From: Pseudofrankia saprophytica
GTDB lineage: Bacteria > Actinomycetota > Actinomycetes > Frankiales > Frankiaceae
DNA length: 64,000 nucleotides
Direction of reading: 5' to 3'
Assembly (NCBI RefSeq): GCF_000235425.2
Contig: NZ_KI912266.1
Span: 3,601,671-3,665,670, forward strand
Part shown: positions 42,200 to 51,030 of the stretch, one piece after another
Layout of the letters: every line of letters begins with the position of its first letter
Position numbering within the stretch: the stretch's first letter is position 1
The notes under the pieces: model-generated
Databases searched by the model: none
The model's input: the letters and a program-made list of their open reading frames with translations, nothing else
What the model was told of the DNA's origin: nothing
Position numbers and translations under genes: made by a program

Positions 42200-44935
42200 T
42201 CAGCGGGTACGGGGGGCGACGCGCCGGGTCGGTGGGGCCGTGGTCGGGTCGTCCGGCCAGGGGTGGCGGGGGTAGCGGCCGCGCAGTTCCGAGCGGACCT
42301 GCGGGTAGCCCGTCCGCCAGAACGATGCGAGGTCGCTGGTCACCGCCACCGGGCGGCCCGCCGGTGACAGCAGGTGCAGCACCAGCGGGGCGCGGCCGTC
42401 GGCGACGACGGGTACCCGCTCCCAGCCGAACACCTCGGCGATCTTCACGGCCAGGACGGGGCCGGCGGCGCCGGTGGTGTCGCTGTAGTCGAGGCGCACC
42501 CGGGAGCCGCTCGGCACCGTCACCCGCTCGGGCGCCAGCTCGTCCAGCCGGGCGGCCTGTGGCCAGGGAAGCAGGCGGCGCAGCGCGTGGCCGGCGTCGA
42601 CGCGCTCGAGGTCGGCGCGGCGGCGCACTCCGTCGAGGTCCGGCCCGAGCCAGTCGGGGGCGCGGGCCAGCAGGGTGGCGTCGGTGACGTCGGGCCAGGG
42701 GGCGCCGAGTACCCGGTGGCAGAACGCGAGCCTGTCCCGCAGGGCGAGCGCGTCGGCGTTCCAGCGCAGCACGGGGAGTCCGGCGTCGCGCAGCCCGTCG
42801 AGCGCGGCGGCCCGCAGCTTGGACGGGTCGGGCCTGGTCACCGGGCGTTCGGCGAGGATGATCGCGCCGAGGCGTTCGAGCCGGCGGGCGACGATGTCGC
42901 CACCGGACCAGGCGACCTCGTCCTCGGTGCGCAGCAGCGCCGCGCCCGCCTCCCGCGCGGTGGCCGCGTCGAGGGCGACGGCCAGGCGCACCCGGGCAGA
43001 CGTCCGGCCGGACCCGCGGTCGGCGACCGCGATGGCGAGCCATTGCGCCCCGGCCAACGCCGAGCCCGCTGCGAGCTCGGCACCTGTCCCACCGGCCATC
43101 AGGTAGTTCGAGCCGCCGGGATCGCGGGCCCGCGCGAGCCGCTCGGGGAAGGCGAGGCCGACCACGAGTCCGGCCGCAAGATCGTCGGTCATCCCACCCG
43201 TTCCCCGTGCCGCGGGTCCGGCAGGCCCGGCAGGTCCGGTAGGCCGGGCGGGCCCGGTAGGCCTGGCGGGCCCGGTAGGCCTGGCGGGTTCACCGGGCCG
43301 GGCGGGTGCGGCTTCCGCGACTTCCGCGGCCGAGCGCAGCCGGCGGGCCTCCTCCCGCCAGCGGGCGGATGCGGCCCGGTCGGTGTCCGCCCGCAGGCGG
43401 CGCCACGTGGCGACGAGGTCGTCGGAGGGGCCGCCCGCGGGGCCGTCCCCGGAGAGCATCGCCACGACATCCGCCGCGCGGCGGGCGCCGACGGCCCTGG
43501 TGCCGTCGAGCAGCGCCCGTGCGAGCCGCGGATGGGCCCCGACCTGGGCGATCGAGCGTCCTCGCGGGGTGACTCGGCCGGTCTCGTCGACGGCGCCGAG
43601 CGCCCGCAGCGAGACCCCGGCGGCCTCCATCGCGCCGGCGGGAGGGTCGCTGAGCAGCGGCAGGCCCACGCCGCCGGGATGGCCCCAGACCGCCAGCTCC
43701 AGCGCGAAGGCGGTGAGGTCGGCGACGGCGATCTCCGGTTCCGGCTGGGCGGGCAGCCGGTCGTGTTCGGCGGCGGACCAGCAGCGGTACACCCGGCCCG
43801 GCGCCTCCCGGCCGGCCCGGCCCGCGCGCTGCCCGGCGGACGACCGCGACACCCGCACGGTGACCAGCGAGCCCAGCCCGCGGGCGTGGTCCATCCGGGG
43901 GGACCGGGCCAGACCGGCGTCGACGACTACCCGCACGCCGGGCACCGTGAGGCTGCTCTCCGCGACCGCGGTCGCCAACACCACCCGGCGACGCGGGCCG
44001 GCGCGCAGCACCGCGTCCTGCGCCCCGCCGGTCTGGCGGCCGTGCAGGCTGAGCACGTCGACCGCGTCGACCGTGTTCCGGTGCCCGGCGAGCCGACCGG
44101 CGACGGCGGCGATCTCACCGGCCCCGGGCAGGAAGACGAGCACATCCCCGGACGTCTCCCGCAGCGCGCGCCCGACGGTCGCGGCGACGTGGTCGAGCAG
44201 CCTCGGGTCGACCCGCAGGCCATGCGCCGGGGTGATCACCCCGGGCGGGGGCGCCCAGACCACCTCGACGTCGAACATCGAGGCGTCCGTCCCGATGACC
44301 GGCGCGGGCTGGCCGGGCGCGCCGAGCATCGCCGCCAGCCGCCGGGTGTCGGCTGTCGCGGAGGCGGCGAGCAGGAGCAGGTCGGGGCGCAGCGCGGCGC
44401 GGACGTCGAGCAGGAACGCGAGCGCCAGGTCGGCGTCGAGGTGGCGCTCGTGGCACTCGTCGAGGATGACCGCGTCGGTACCGGGCAGCTCGGGGTCGCG
44501 TTGCAGCCGCCGGACGAGCACTCCCGGCGTGACCACCTCGACCCGGGTGGACGGCCCGACCCTGCGCTCGCCGCGGATCGTGTAGCCGACCGCGCCGCCC
44601 ACCTCGCCGCCACCCACACCGCCGCGACCCGCGGCGTCCGCACGAGCCCCGGCGCCGCCCGCCCCGCCAGCGCCAGCGAGGCTGGCCATCCGCCGTGCCG
44701 CGGCGCGGACGGCGATCCGCCGCGGCTCGACGACCAGTACCCGGCCGGGGACGTGGTCGGCGAGCGCGAGCGGGACGAGCGTCGTCTTGCCCGTGCCGGG
44801 CGGGGCCACCAGCACCGCGGCCCCGCCGGCGCGGCCCGACCCGTGCTGGTCGCGGGCGGTCAGCGCGGCGACGAGCGCTGGCAGGGCGGCCCGGACGGGC
44901 AGGTCCGCCCCGGCGACCGTGAGGTCGGGCAACAT
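42200..44935 (-). CDS. hrpB: ATP-dependent helicase HrpB
   Basis: A 911-residue DEAH-box helicase. Motif I is APPGTGKTTLVPLAL, motif II VILDECHERHLDADLAL (DECH), motif III LLAASATADT, motif VI QRAGRAGREAPGRVYRCW. The C-terminal HrpB-specific region ends with FWRTGYPQVRSELRGRYPRH-type sequence. RNA-dependent ATPase families are expected; the cellular task of HrpB is not well known. ATG 44935 has GAGGAGA eight bases upstream and starts just before the domain; the ORF runs 29 codons further. A linker near 540-580 carries a tandem Pro/Gly/Arg repeat not seen in typical HrpB, which makes the protein slightly long. Confidence 0.93.
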   Translation of the reverse strand: MLPDLTVAGADLPVRAALPALVAALTARDQHGSGRAGGAAVLVAPPGTGKTTLVPLALADHVPGRVLVVEPRRIAVRAAARRMASLAGAGGAGGAGARADAAGRGGVGGGEVGGAVGYTIRGERRVGPSTRVEVVTPGVLVRRLQRDPELPGTDAVILDECHERHLDADLALAFLLDVRAALRPDLLLLAASATADTRRLAAMLGAPGQPAPVIGTDASMFDVEVVWAPPPGVITPAHGLRVDPRLLDHVAATVGRALRETSGDVLVFLPGAGEIAAVAGRLAGHRNTVDAVDVLSLHGRQTGGAQDAVLRAGPRRRVVLATAVAESSLTVPGVRVVVDAGLARSPRMDHARGLGSLVTVRVSRSSAGQRAGRAGREAPGRVYRCWSAAEHDRLPAQPEPEIAVADLTAFALELAVWGHPGGVGLPLLSDPPAGAMEAAGVSLRALGAVDETGRVTPRGRSIAQVGAHPRLARALLDGTRAVGARRAADVVAMLSGDGPAGGPSDDLVATWRRLRADTDRAASARWREEARRLRSAAEVAEAAPARPGEPARPTGPARPTGPARPTGPAGPAGPAARGTGGMTDDLAAGLVVGLAFPERLARARDPGGSNYLMAGGTGAELAAGSALAGAQWLAIAVADRGSGRTSARVRLAVALDAATAREAGAALLRTEDEVAWSGGDIVARRLERLGAIILAERPVTRPDPSKLRAAALDGLRDAGLPVLRWNADALALRDRLAFCHRVLGAPWPDVTDATLLARAPDWLGPDLDGVRRRADLERVDAGHALRRLLPWPQAARLDELAPERVTVPSGSRVRLDYSDTTGAAGPVLAVKIAEVFGWERVPVVADGRAPLVLHLLSPAGRPVAVTSDLASFWRTGYPQVRSELRGRYPRHPWPDDPTTAPPTRRVAPRTR
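43238..43291. repeat. Three 18-bp tandem repeats inside hrpB
   Basis: Unit GGTAGGCCTGGCGGGCCC, three copies with small changes. Each copy adds six residues (GPARPT-like) to the HrpB linker, so copy-number changes keep the frame. The array probably arose by slippage in GC-rich DNA and has no evident function. Confidence 0.8.
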
Positions 44936-45007
44936 GCGCCCAGTCTCCTCGGACCAACGCGGCAGAGAGCGGCGCGGCATCCTGCCCAATGCTCTTCCGC
45001 TGACGAT

Positions 45008-45058
45008 GCGCCAGTTCGACACTGGATCTGGACGCGCCAGTTCGACACTCGGATCTGG
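45008..45058. repeat. Direct repeat upstream of hrpB
   Basis: GCGCCAGTTCGACACT followed by GGATCTGG at 45008-45031, and the same with one extra C at 45034-45058; the copies are two bases apart. They lie between the TIR-TPR gene and the HrpB start on the side that would serve as hrpB promoter. Function unknown: possible twin binding site or remnant of a mobile element end. Confidence 0.7.
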
Positions 45059-45259
45059 TTGAGAGGCGGTAAGGGACGGATACGGAGGGGGCGCACGTCG
45101 CCTAGGATTTCGCGACCTGTTGGCGCCGTTCCTTGAGCGTGGGGGAGTCGAGAACGGTGGCGTCGCCGCGTTGCCGGTTGAAGGTCGAACAAGGTTTCCA
45201 GCGGGGGCGCGGCGGCCAGAGATGCCACCGCCTCGGTGAGGACCCGGTGGGCTGGCTGG

Positions 45260-46582
45260 TCAGCTGGTGAGAACGGCCAGACGGGCGGCGGCCTCCGCGG
45301 TGTCGGGGTGGTCGGGGCCGAGAATGCGTCCGGAGCGTTCGAGCGCGTCGCCGAGCAAAGAGCGGGCTGCGGGAACGTCTCCCTGCGCCTGCAGTTCGGC
45401 TGCCATCTCCCGTTCGACGAGGACCGTGAATTCGTGCTCCTCGCCCAGGGCTCGGCGGGCATGCTCCAGGCAGTCCGCGAACGCCGCCCGCGCCGCCGGG
45501 TGATCTCCCTGCATCCCCAGCACCGAGGCGAGGGTGTACTCGGCGCCGATGGTCGACAGATCATCCGCGCCGCGCATCTGCCGGGCTCGGGTAACCGCCG
45601 CTTCGAACGCCTCCCTCCCGGCCGGCCCCTGCTCACCGGACGACAGCGTCTGTACGGCCAGCCGCTGATCGATGCCGACAGTGTGCGGGTTGCCCTCGCC
45701 CAGGATCCGCCGTGCCCGGGCCAGCACCGCCTGCAGCTCCGCCCGGGCCGCCTCGGTGTCTCCGGACCCGTGCAGGGCGGCCGCGGCGTCCGCGGCCGCG
45801 CCGATGGTGTCGGGATGGTCCTCGCCGAGGGCGCGGCGATGGTGGGCAACGACCTGCACGAGCAGCTCTCGCGCCGCGGAATACTCCTGCAACGACATCA
45901 GACTCAGCCCGAGCTGGTAGGCGGTGGCGACCGACTCCGGATGGTCGGTTCCGAGAAGGTGCCGACGGTGGTGAAGCACCTGCTCGTACAGGTGACGCGC
46001 GGTCGGGTAGTCCCTTTCCACGACCAGCGCGGCGGCCAGGTCCGCACCCGCGGTAAGGACGTCGGGATGCGCGTCGCCGTGGGCGGTGAGTAGACGCTCA
46101 TAGCGGGCGCGAGATTCCGCCACCGGTGCACGCCCCGGAAACCACGGGGCTGTCTCCCCGGAGTCCACGCCGTCCCCCGAGGCCGGCCGCACGGCCCGGA
46201 CAGCGGCCAGAAGCCGCCTGCGCGCCTCGTTCTCCTCCAGGTCGAACAGGTCCACACAGTCGGCCGGGTCGACCTGGCCACAGCGACTTACCCGCACCCG
46301 CACCACGGCCAGGGCCTGCCCCGACGGGCCGAGTGAGGATGCCAGCCGCCGTTCCACGGCGTCCCCGACGGTGCCGACATACACCGGCGAAAGCACCAGG
46401 ATCAGACTGGTCGGCCCGTTCACCTCTGTGCCGAGGCCGCCGACCCTTATCCCTATGTCGTCGCCGCCGCCGGCGGCAGGCGACGACACCAGGTCGAAAC
46501 CGCCCGCCCGCAACTGCCAGGAGATCCACTCTGCCCAGGTCCGGTCGACCTCGGCGAACGACACCATGAAACGGCCGTTCAT
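45260..46582 (-). CDS. TIR-domain protein with tetratricopeptide repeats
   Basis: A protein of 440 residues. Residues 1-130 resemble a TIR domain: FMVSFAEVDRTWAEWISWQL, then TSLILVLSPVYVGTVGDAVE; the Glu in DAVERRL may be the catalytic residue of TIR NADases, though the usual Trp before it is Gly here. Residues 160-440 are about seven kinesin-light-chain-type TPR units of 42 residues (RRALGEDHPDTIGAAADAAA pattern). ATG 46582 has GGGAG upstream; ATG 46597 is possible. TIR-TPR proteins may deplete NAD or act as signalling scaffolds; several are linked to defence. It lies on the same strand as hrpB and the NACHT gene, 3.6 kb from the latter. Confidence 0.78.
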   Translation of the reverse strand: MNGRFMVSFAEVDRTWAEWISWQLRAGGFDLVSSPAAGGGDDIGIRVGGLGTEVNGPTSLILVLSPVYVGTVGDAVERRLASSLGPSGQALAVVRVRVSRCGQVDPADCVDLFDLEENEARRRLLAAVRAVRPASGDGVDSGETAPWFPGRAPVAESRARYERLLTAHGDAHPDVLTAGADLAAALVVERDYPTARHLYEQVLHHRRHLLGTDHPESVATAYQLGLSLMSLQEYSAARELLVQVVAHHRRALGEDHPDTIGAAADAAAALHGSGDTEAARAELQAVLARARRILGEGNPHTVGIDQRLAVQTLSSGEQGPAGREAFEAAVTRARQMRGADDLSTIGAEYTLASVLGMQGDHPAARAAFADCLEHARRALGEEHEFTVLVEREMAAELQAQGDVPAARSLLGDALERSGRILGPDHPDTAEAAARLAVLTS

Positions 46583-46765
46583 ACCGGCTCCCGTCATCGA
46601 ACGGTGAACACCGCGCGCTAATTATACCGTCTGGTCGCAGCGTGAATTCTGGAGAAATCACCAACAGTGGATGGCAATGCTCGTCAGCTGGGCCGCCGTG
46701 GCGGCTTTGCGGCAACCAGGTCGTGAGCGGGCGTCCCGCGCCGCCCGCGGTGCTCCCGCTTCCGA

Positions 46766-47599
46766 CTACGCCGACAGTCCGTCGGTCCGCGCGGTGTAGG
46801 TGACCAGGGTCTGCTCCGGATGATCGGTGACGCTCAGCACCACGTGTGCATAGTCCACCGGGCCGAGACGTGGATGGCGGAGCCTTTTCACGCCGCTACC
46901 GCCGATCGAGACGACGTCATGGTTCGGCCACCACCGCCTGACGTGCACGCTGTCGCGCAGGAGTTCGGCGACGAGGGCAGCGACGCTCGGCTCGTTCGTG
47001 TAGGCAGCGGTCGCCAGCCGGAATCGTCCGAGCATGGCGCGCGCCTCGTGCTCCCAGTCGAGGTAGACCCGCCGGGCCTGATCGTCGGTGAACATCCAGC
47101 GCACCAGGTTCCTGTCCGCCGGTAGCCGGACCTCCCAGTCGGTGAACAGCTCACGTGCCGCCACGTTGGCTGCCAGCACATCCCAGCGGCGCCCCTTCAC
47201 GAAGGTCGGATGTGGGTCGAGGCGCCGCACCAGATCGGCGACGCCGGCCGCTATCACCTCGGTCGGCGGCGCCGAATGCCCGTCAGGCGCGGTACGCGAC
47301 CCGGCGTGGCCGGGGCGGCCATAGGCCAGCACGTCCAGGTACTGACGTTCCGCGCCGTCCAGCCGGAGCGCGGCTGCGAGCGCGTCGAGAACCTGTGGGG
47401 ACGGGCGGACCGGGCGGCCCTGCTCGAGGAACGCGTAGTAGGTGGGCGACAGGTTCGCGAGCAGGGCGACCTCCTCGCGGCGCAGGCCGGGAGTACGGCG
47501 CCGTGCCCCAGGCGGGAGACCCACGGCCGCGGGGGTGAGCCGGGCGCGCCGGGAGCGGAGCAGCTCGCCCAGTGCCGCCGGATCCCCATCAGGTCCCAT
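46766..47599 (-). CDS. XRE-family regulator with MmyB-like ligand domain
   Basis: A 277-residue regulator, second of this family in the window. The helix-turn-helix is at 20-80 (RRRTPGLRREEVALLANLS, YYAFLEQGRPVRPSPQV); the MmyB domain follows (DPHPTFVKGRRWDVLAANVA, then ELFTDWEVRL and YLDWEHEARAMLGRFRLA). It is divergent from a dienelactone-hydrolase-type gene, with a short perfect inverted repeat between them, and probably represses it. Confidence 0.9.
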   Translation of the reverse strand: MGPDGDPAALGELLRSRRARLTPAAVGLPPGARRRTPGLRREEVALLANLSPTYYAFLEQGRPVRPSPQVLDALAAALRLDGAERQYLDVLAYGRPGHAGSRTAPDGHSAPPTEVIAAGVADLVRRLDPHPTFVKGRRWDVLAANVAARELFTDWEVRLPADRNLVRWMFTDDQARRVYLDWEHEARAMLGRFRLATAAYTNEPSVAALVAELLRDSVHVRRWWPNHDVVSIGGSGVKRLRHPRLGPVDYAHVVLSVTDHPEQTLVTYTARTDGLSA

Positions 47600-47650
47600 G
47601 CCCTACCAGCCTAGTCATGCCAGTACCACCAAGACTGTGCTGTGGTCACG

Positions 47651-47666
47651 CATCCGTCCTCGGATG
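47651..47666. promoter_or_regulatory. Inverted repeat in MmyB/hydrolase divergent promoter
   Basis: CATCCG-TCCT-CGGATG, a perfect 6-bp inverted repeat in the 80-base region between the two divergent genes, 14 bases before the hydrolase start. A plausible operator for the XRE regulator; short, so chance is not excluded. Confidence 0.45.
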
Positions 47667-47679
47667 AAGACTGTTCCGC

Positions 47680-48411
47680 GTGGACATCATGAGGCAACGG
47701 GTCGAGATATCCGTCGAAGACGGCACCACAATGCCCGCGTACTGCGCTCGGCCGGACGGCGCGTTCGCCCCGGTCGGCGTGGTAGTGGCGCATGAGCTTT
47801 TCGGGGTGAACCCCGATATCCGTTCGGTCGTGGATGAGATCGCGGCCGCGGGACACGTTGTCCTGGCGCCGGAGTTCTACCATCGGGACGCTGAGGCGGG
47901 CCGGTACCTGTCCCGCGACGACGCGGGGCGCGACGAGGGCTTCGCCCTGTTGCACAAGATGACTCGGGCGGGGGCGGTCGCCGACGTGCGGGCCGCTGTC
48001 TCGGTGCTGGCCGATCGGTATGCGGTCAGGGAGGCCGCCATCGTCGGTTTCAGCGCCGGTGGGCACCTGGCCTATCTCGCCGCGGCCACGCTGCCGATTG
48101 CCCGCGCGGCCATCCTGTATGGCGGCTGGCTCCCAAGCACCGATATCCCGCTCAGCCAGCCGGAACCCACCCTCGACCTGACCCCGGGAATCAGTGGAGA
48201 GCTGCTGTTCATCGTCGGCGGAGATGATTTTCTCATTGGCTCCGATCAGGTTGACAAGATTTCCGCTGCCCTGCGGCTGGCTGAAGTCCGACACGAGATG
48301 GTCATCTATCCAGGGGTTCAGCACGCGTTTTTCTGGCCCGACACCCCGGCCTTCGACCGGGATGCCCGGGACGACGCCACAAGAAAAATCCTCGCACTGC
48401 TCGCCCGGTAG
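47680..48411 (+). CDS. Dienelactone-hydrolase family protein (Ser nucleophile)
   Basis: A 243-residue alpha/beta hydrolase of the DLH family. The nucleophile elbow is VGFSAGGH, with Ser where true dienelactone hydrolases have Cys; the acid is in IVGGDDFLIG and the His in GVQHAFFW. HELFGVNPDIR near residue 35-45 is a family marker. Substrate could be a lactone, ester or a small acyl compound; the Ser form argues against classical chlorocatechol dienelactone hydrolase. GTG 47680 or ATG 47689 may start it. Divergent from an MmyB-type regulator. Confidence 0.88.
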   Translation: MDIMRQRVEISVEDGTTMPAYCARPDGAFAPVGVVVAHELFGVNPDIRSVVDEIAAAGHVVLAPEFYHRDAEAGRYLSRDDAGRDEGFALLHKMTRAGAVADVRAAVSVLADRYAVREAAIVGFSAGGHLAYLAAATLPIARAAILYGGWLPSTDIPLSQPEPTLDLTPGISGELLFIVGGDDFLIGSDQVDKISAALRLAEVRHEMVIYPGVQHAFFWPDTPAFDRDARDDATRKILALLAR

Positions 48412-48490
48412 CGGACGAGACGACGCACAGCTGCCCGCCGCCACATCGTCGCCGCCCAGAAGCTCGCGGACCTCCCCGTGCGGCCCCGCG

Positions 48491-49774
48491 TCAGAGCGGC
48501 GGTGAGTCCTCTATCGCGGCGAGGTCGGCGAGCTCGGGGTGGAACGTCGCGAAGGCGGCGCCGGTGAGCCACCAGCCACGGTAGATGAGCAAGCGGCACA
48601 GCCGGGAGTCCAGACGGTCGAAGACGGTCGGGAAAAGCGCGAGATCCCGGCCATTCCAGGAGCGGTGCTCGGGGAATCTTCGGCGCCACCTGTCGGCGGC
48701 CGGTGACCGCATCTCGGCGGCGAGGCCGAAAAGGACGCCCCGGCGTGCGGACGAGGGCCGGCCGCCGGCGGACAGGTCGTTCCAGGAATGGAAGCGTTCG
48801 ACCATCCAGCGGGTGCGCAGAGCCGTGCTCTGGCGGTAGAGGAGAGAATTCGCCCGCTTCAGCTCGCCGGCCACGGGAACCCGGTCGAGCGGGCCCGGGA
48901 TGAAGATTCCGCCGGCATTGAGCGCGACGAGGAAAACGTCCTGGTACCGATCCTTGTCGAGGGCTTCGAGGCCGGTGTTGTCGTAGGCGCCGCCGTCGGC
49001 CAGTATCGGGGTCCGCCTGGCGTCCGCGCAGGGGAAGGCGATGCCCGGCAGGCGCAGCGGTGGGAATGTGCCCGGCACGGCCGCCGAGGCGGCGACGGCG
49101 GTGGCCACGCGCAGCCCTGTTCCGGCGGTGGGCGCGAGACCGAGGACGTAGTCGCCGACGACGTCGCGTTCGAAGGCGAACCGGACTCCGGTGCCGAGGT
49201 TCGCGGCGTTGATGATGTAACGGCACGCCGGGTCGAGGTCCTCGAGCAGGGCGCCCGCGAAGAACCGCCGGTCGAGGGCCTCAGCCAGCAGCTCCGTGCG
49301 AGTGGCGGGACCCGCCGTGCGCCACGCGTGGCGCACGAGCTCCCACTTCAGCGACGACCCGGCGACCGAGTCCACGAGCGGGCCGACGACGAGCTCGTCG
49401 AGCGCGGGCGTGCTGAATCCGCGCTCCCGCAGACGCGTCCAGCGGGTCGCGAGCATGCCGTTCGTCACCGACCCGCCGGAAGCCGAGGACACGAAACGGA
49501 CGTCGCGCAGCAGGCCCGCGTCGGCGAGGAAACGCAGCACTCCGAGCGCCGACAACATCGCCCGGAAGCCACCCCCGGAAAGGGCGACGGCGAAGGTCGG
49601 CCCGTCGAGGACTCGCCCGGGATCCTGCGGCCGCAATGTGTCGCCGCACCGCCTGATCGTGTCATCGCCGATGCCACTCGACGCGAGTGAGGGCGATGGT
49701 GATGCCGACAGAGCTGCTCCGGATCTCGTTCCATCCCCGGTCAGCACCGCCCGGCCATTGTCGAAAGGACTCAT
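48491..49774 (-). CDS. Patatin-like phospholipase
   Basis: A 427-residue acyl hydrolase. The oxyanion loop is ALSGGGFRAML near residue 65, the nucleophile Ser in VSSASGGSVTNGM, and the catalytic Asp in ILADGGAYDNTG, so the Ser-Asp dyad is complete. The sequence around it resembles the lysophospholipase/cPLA2-like branch rather than small CapV-type patatins. The N-terminal 60 residues are low complexity. It lies divergent from the EEP-fold protein. No nucleotide cyclase is nearby, so a CBASS role is not suggested. Confidence 0.85.
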   Translation of the reverse strand: MSPFDNGRAVLTGDGTRSGAALSASPSPSLASSGIGDDTIRRCGDTLRPQDPGRVLDGPTFAVALSGGGFRAMLSALGVLRFLADAGLLRDVRFVSSASGGSVTNGMLATRWTRLRERGFSTPALDELVVGPLVDSVAGSSLKWELVRHAWRTAGPATRTELLAEALDRRFFAGALLEDLDPACRYIINAANLGTGVRFAFERDVVGDYVLGLAPTAGTGLRVATAVAASAAVPGTFPPLRLPGIAFPCADARRTPILADGGAYDNTGLEALDKDRYQDVFLVALNAGGIFIPGPLDRVPVAGELKRANSLLYRQSTALRTRWMVERFHSWNDLSAGGRPSSARRGVLFGLAAEMRSPAADRWRRRFPEHRSWNGRDLALFPTVFDRLDSRLCRLLIYRGWWLTGAAFATFHPELADLAAIEDSPPL

Positions 49775-49938
49775 TCCTCACCCCAGACGCGAGCACCCGG
49801 CGCCCGCACTCTAGACGACGCCGGACAACGCCTCCAACCGAGTGCTGATTACTTGCGCGGACAATGGGCCGACGCCTCGCGCGCGCCGCCGTTATCGTGA
49901 GCCGACGGTCGGCTGGTGACGCGTGGGAGGATCACAAG

Positions 49939-50898
49939 GTGCTGCTCGGAACATGGAACCTGGAGAACCTTTTTCGCCCCGGTGGAGCCTTTGGCGCTGC
50001 CGATATGGCCACCTATCAGGTCAAGGTTGCCGCGCTCGCGGCGACCATCAACAGCAGCGGCGTCGACGTGCTCGGTGTCCAGGAAGTCGGTAGCCCAGAC
50101 GCTTTCGCCGACCTGGTCGGTGAACTGGACGGTACCTGGCACTCGGCGCTGTCCACCCAGTTCGATGCGCAGCACCCGATCCGGGTCGGGATTCTCTCCC
50201 GCCTGCCGATCGAGAGCGTCCAGGAGGTGGTGGACTTCCCCGACGGGCTTCTTCCCGTCCAGACCGGTGACGACGCGCAGACCACCCAACGGATGGGCCG
50301 AGGGGCGCTCGCGGCCACCGTCACGTCCAGGTCCGGGCAGCCGGTGACCGTCGTGGTCTGCCACCTGAAGTCCAAGCTCCTGAGCTTCCCGGCCAACGGC
50401 GGCGGCAGCCGGTTCAGCACCGACGACGAGGAGGAGCGAGCCCGCTACGCCTCCTACGCGCTCCACCGCCGTGCGGCCGAGGCCGTCACCGTCCGCGGGT
50501 TCGCCACCCAGCTCCTCGAGGGCGACGGCCGCGTGCACCGCCTCGCCGTCGTCGGTGACCTCAACGACGAGCCACACGCCGCGAGCACCCAGATCCTCAA
50601 CGGCCCGCCCGGGTCGGAGATCGGCACCCACGCGTTCGACCGCGAGGACAGGGGTGACGCCGAGCGGCTGTGGAACCTCGGCGCGGCGATCCCCGAGGAC
50701 AAGCGCTACTCCCGCGTCCACGAGGGCCGTAAGGAGCTCATCGACCACATCCTGGTCAGCCACGCTCTCCTGCCCAGGATGGGGAAGGTCACCACCCTCC
50801 TCGACCGCCCGCTCCCGACCGTCGGCGACGACCCCACCGAACGCCGCCGGGCCCGCGACTCCGACCACGCCCCGGTCCTCGCGGAGCTGGCCGTGTGA
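49939..50898 (+). CDS. Endonuclease/exonuclease/phosphatase-fold protein
   Basis: A 319-residue metal-dependent phosphoesterase of the EEP superfamily. Family motifs in order: LLGTWNLENLF (Asn), DVLGVQEVGS (Glu), VVCHLKSKLL, AVVGDLNDEP (Asp/Asn), and RARDSDHAPVLAEL (final Asp-His). ELIDHILVSH is also typical. GTG 49939 has GGGAGGA upstream and begins at the first strand; the frame is open 25 codons further. No signal peptide is visible with this start. Substrate could be nucleic acid or a phospholipid head group; proximity to the patatin gene is suggestive but unproven. Confidence 0.88.
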   Translation: MLLGTWNLENLFRPGGAFGAADMATYQVKVAALAATINSSGVDVLGVQEVGSPDAFADLVGELDGTWHSALSTQFDAQHPIRVGILSRLPIESVQEVVDFPDGLLPVQTGDDAQTTQRMGRGALAATVTSRSGQPVTVVVCHLKSKLLSFPANGGGSRFSTDDEEERARYASYALHRRAAEAVTVRGFATQLLEGDGRVHRLAVVGDLNDEPHAASTQILNGPPGSEIGTHAFDREDRGDAERLWNLGAAIPEDKRYSRVHEGRKELIDHILVSHALLPRMGKVTTLLDRPLPTVGDDPTERRRARDSDHAPVLAELAV

Positions 50899-51030
50899 CC
50901 GGCGCCGCCGCTCATCGGCGCGGCCTTTGCCAGGGCCGCATGCGGCGGTCTCGCCTGTTCGAGCTCGTGGGCCTCAGGCCGGCGAACGAACGCCTGCCGG
51001 CCGCTCGAGACCGGACGCACCGGATCCGCG

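Noticed and set aside
43238-43291. Possible CRISPR-like or regulatory repeat array
   Set aside because: It is a three-copy in-frame 18-bp repeat in the hrpB coding sequence with no spacers. No CRISPR array or cas gene was found in the window.
48491-50898. Patatin phospholipase and EEP-fold nuclease as a CBASS-like defence unit
   Set aside because: No nucleotidyltransferase/cyclase is present, and the patatin resembles the lysophospholipase branch; adjacency alone is not enough.
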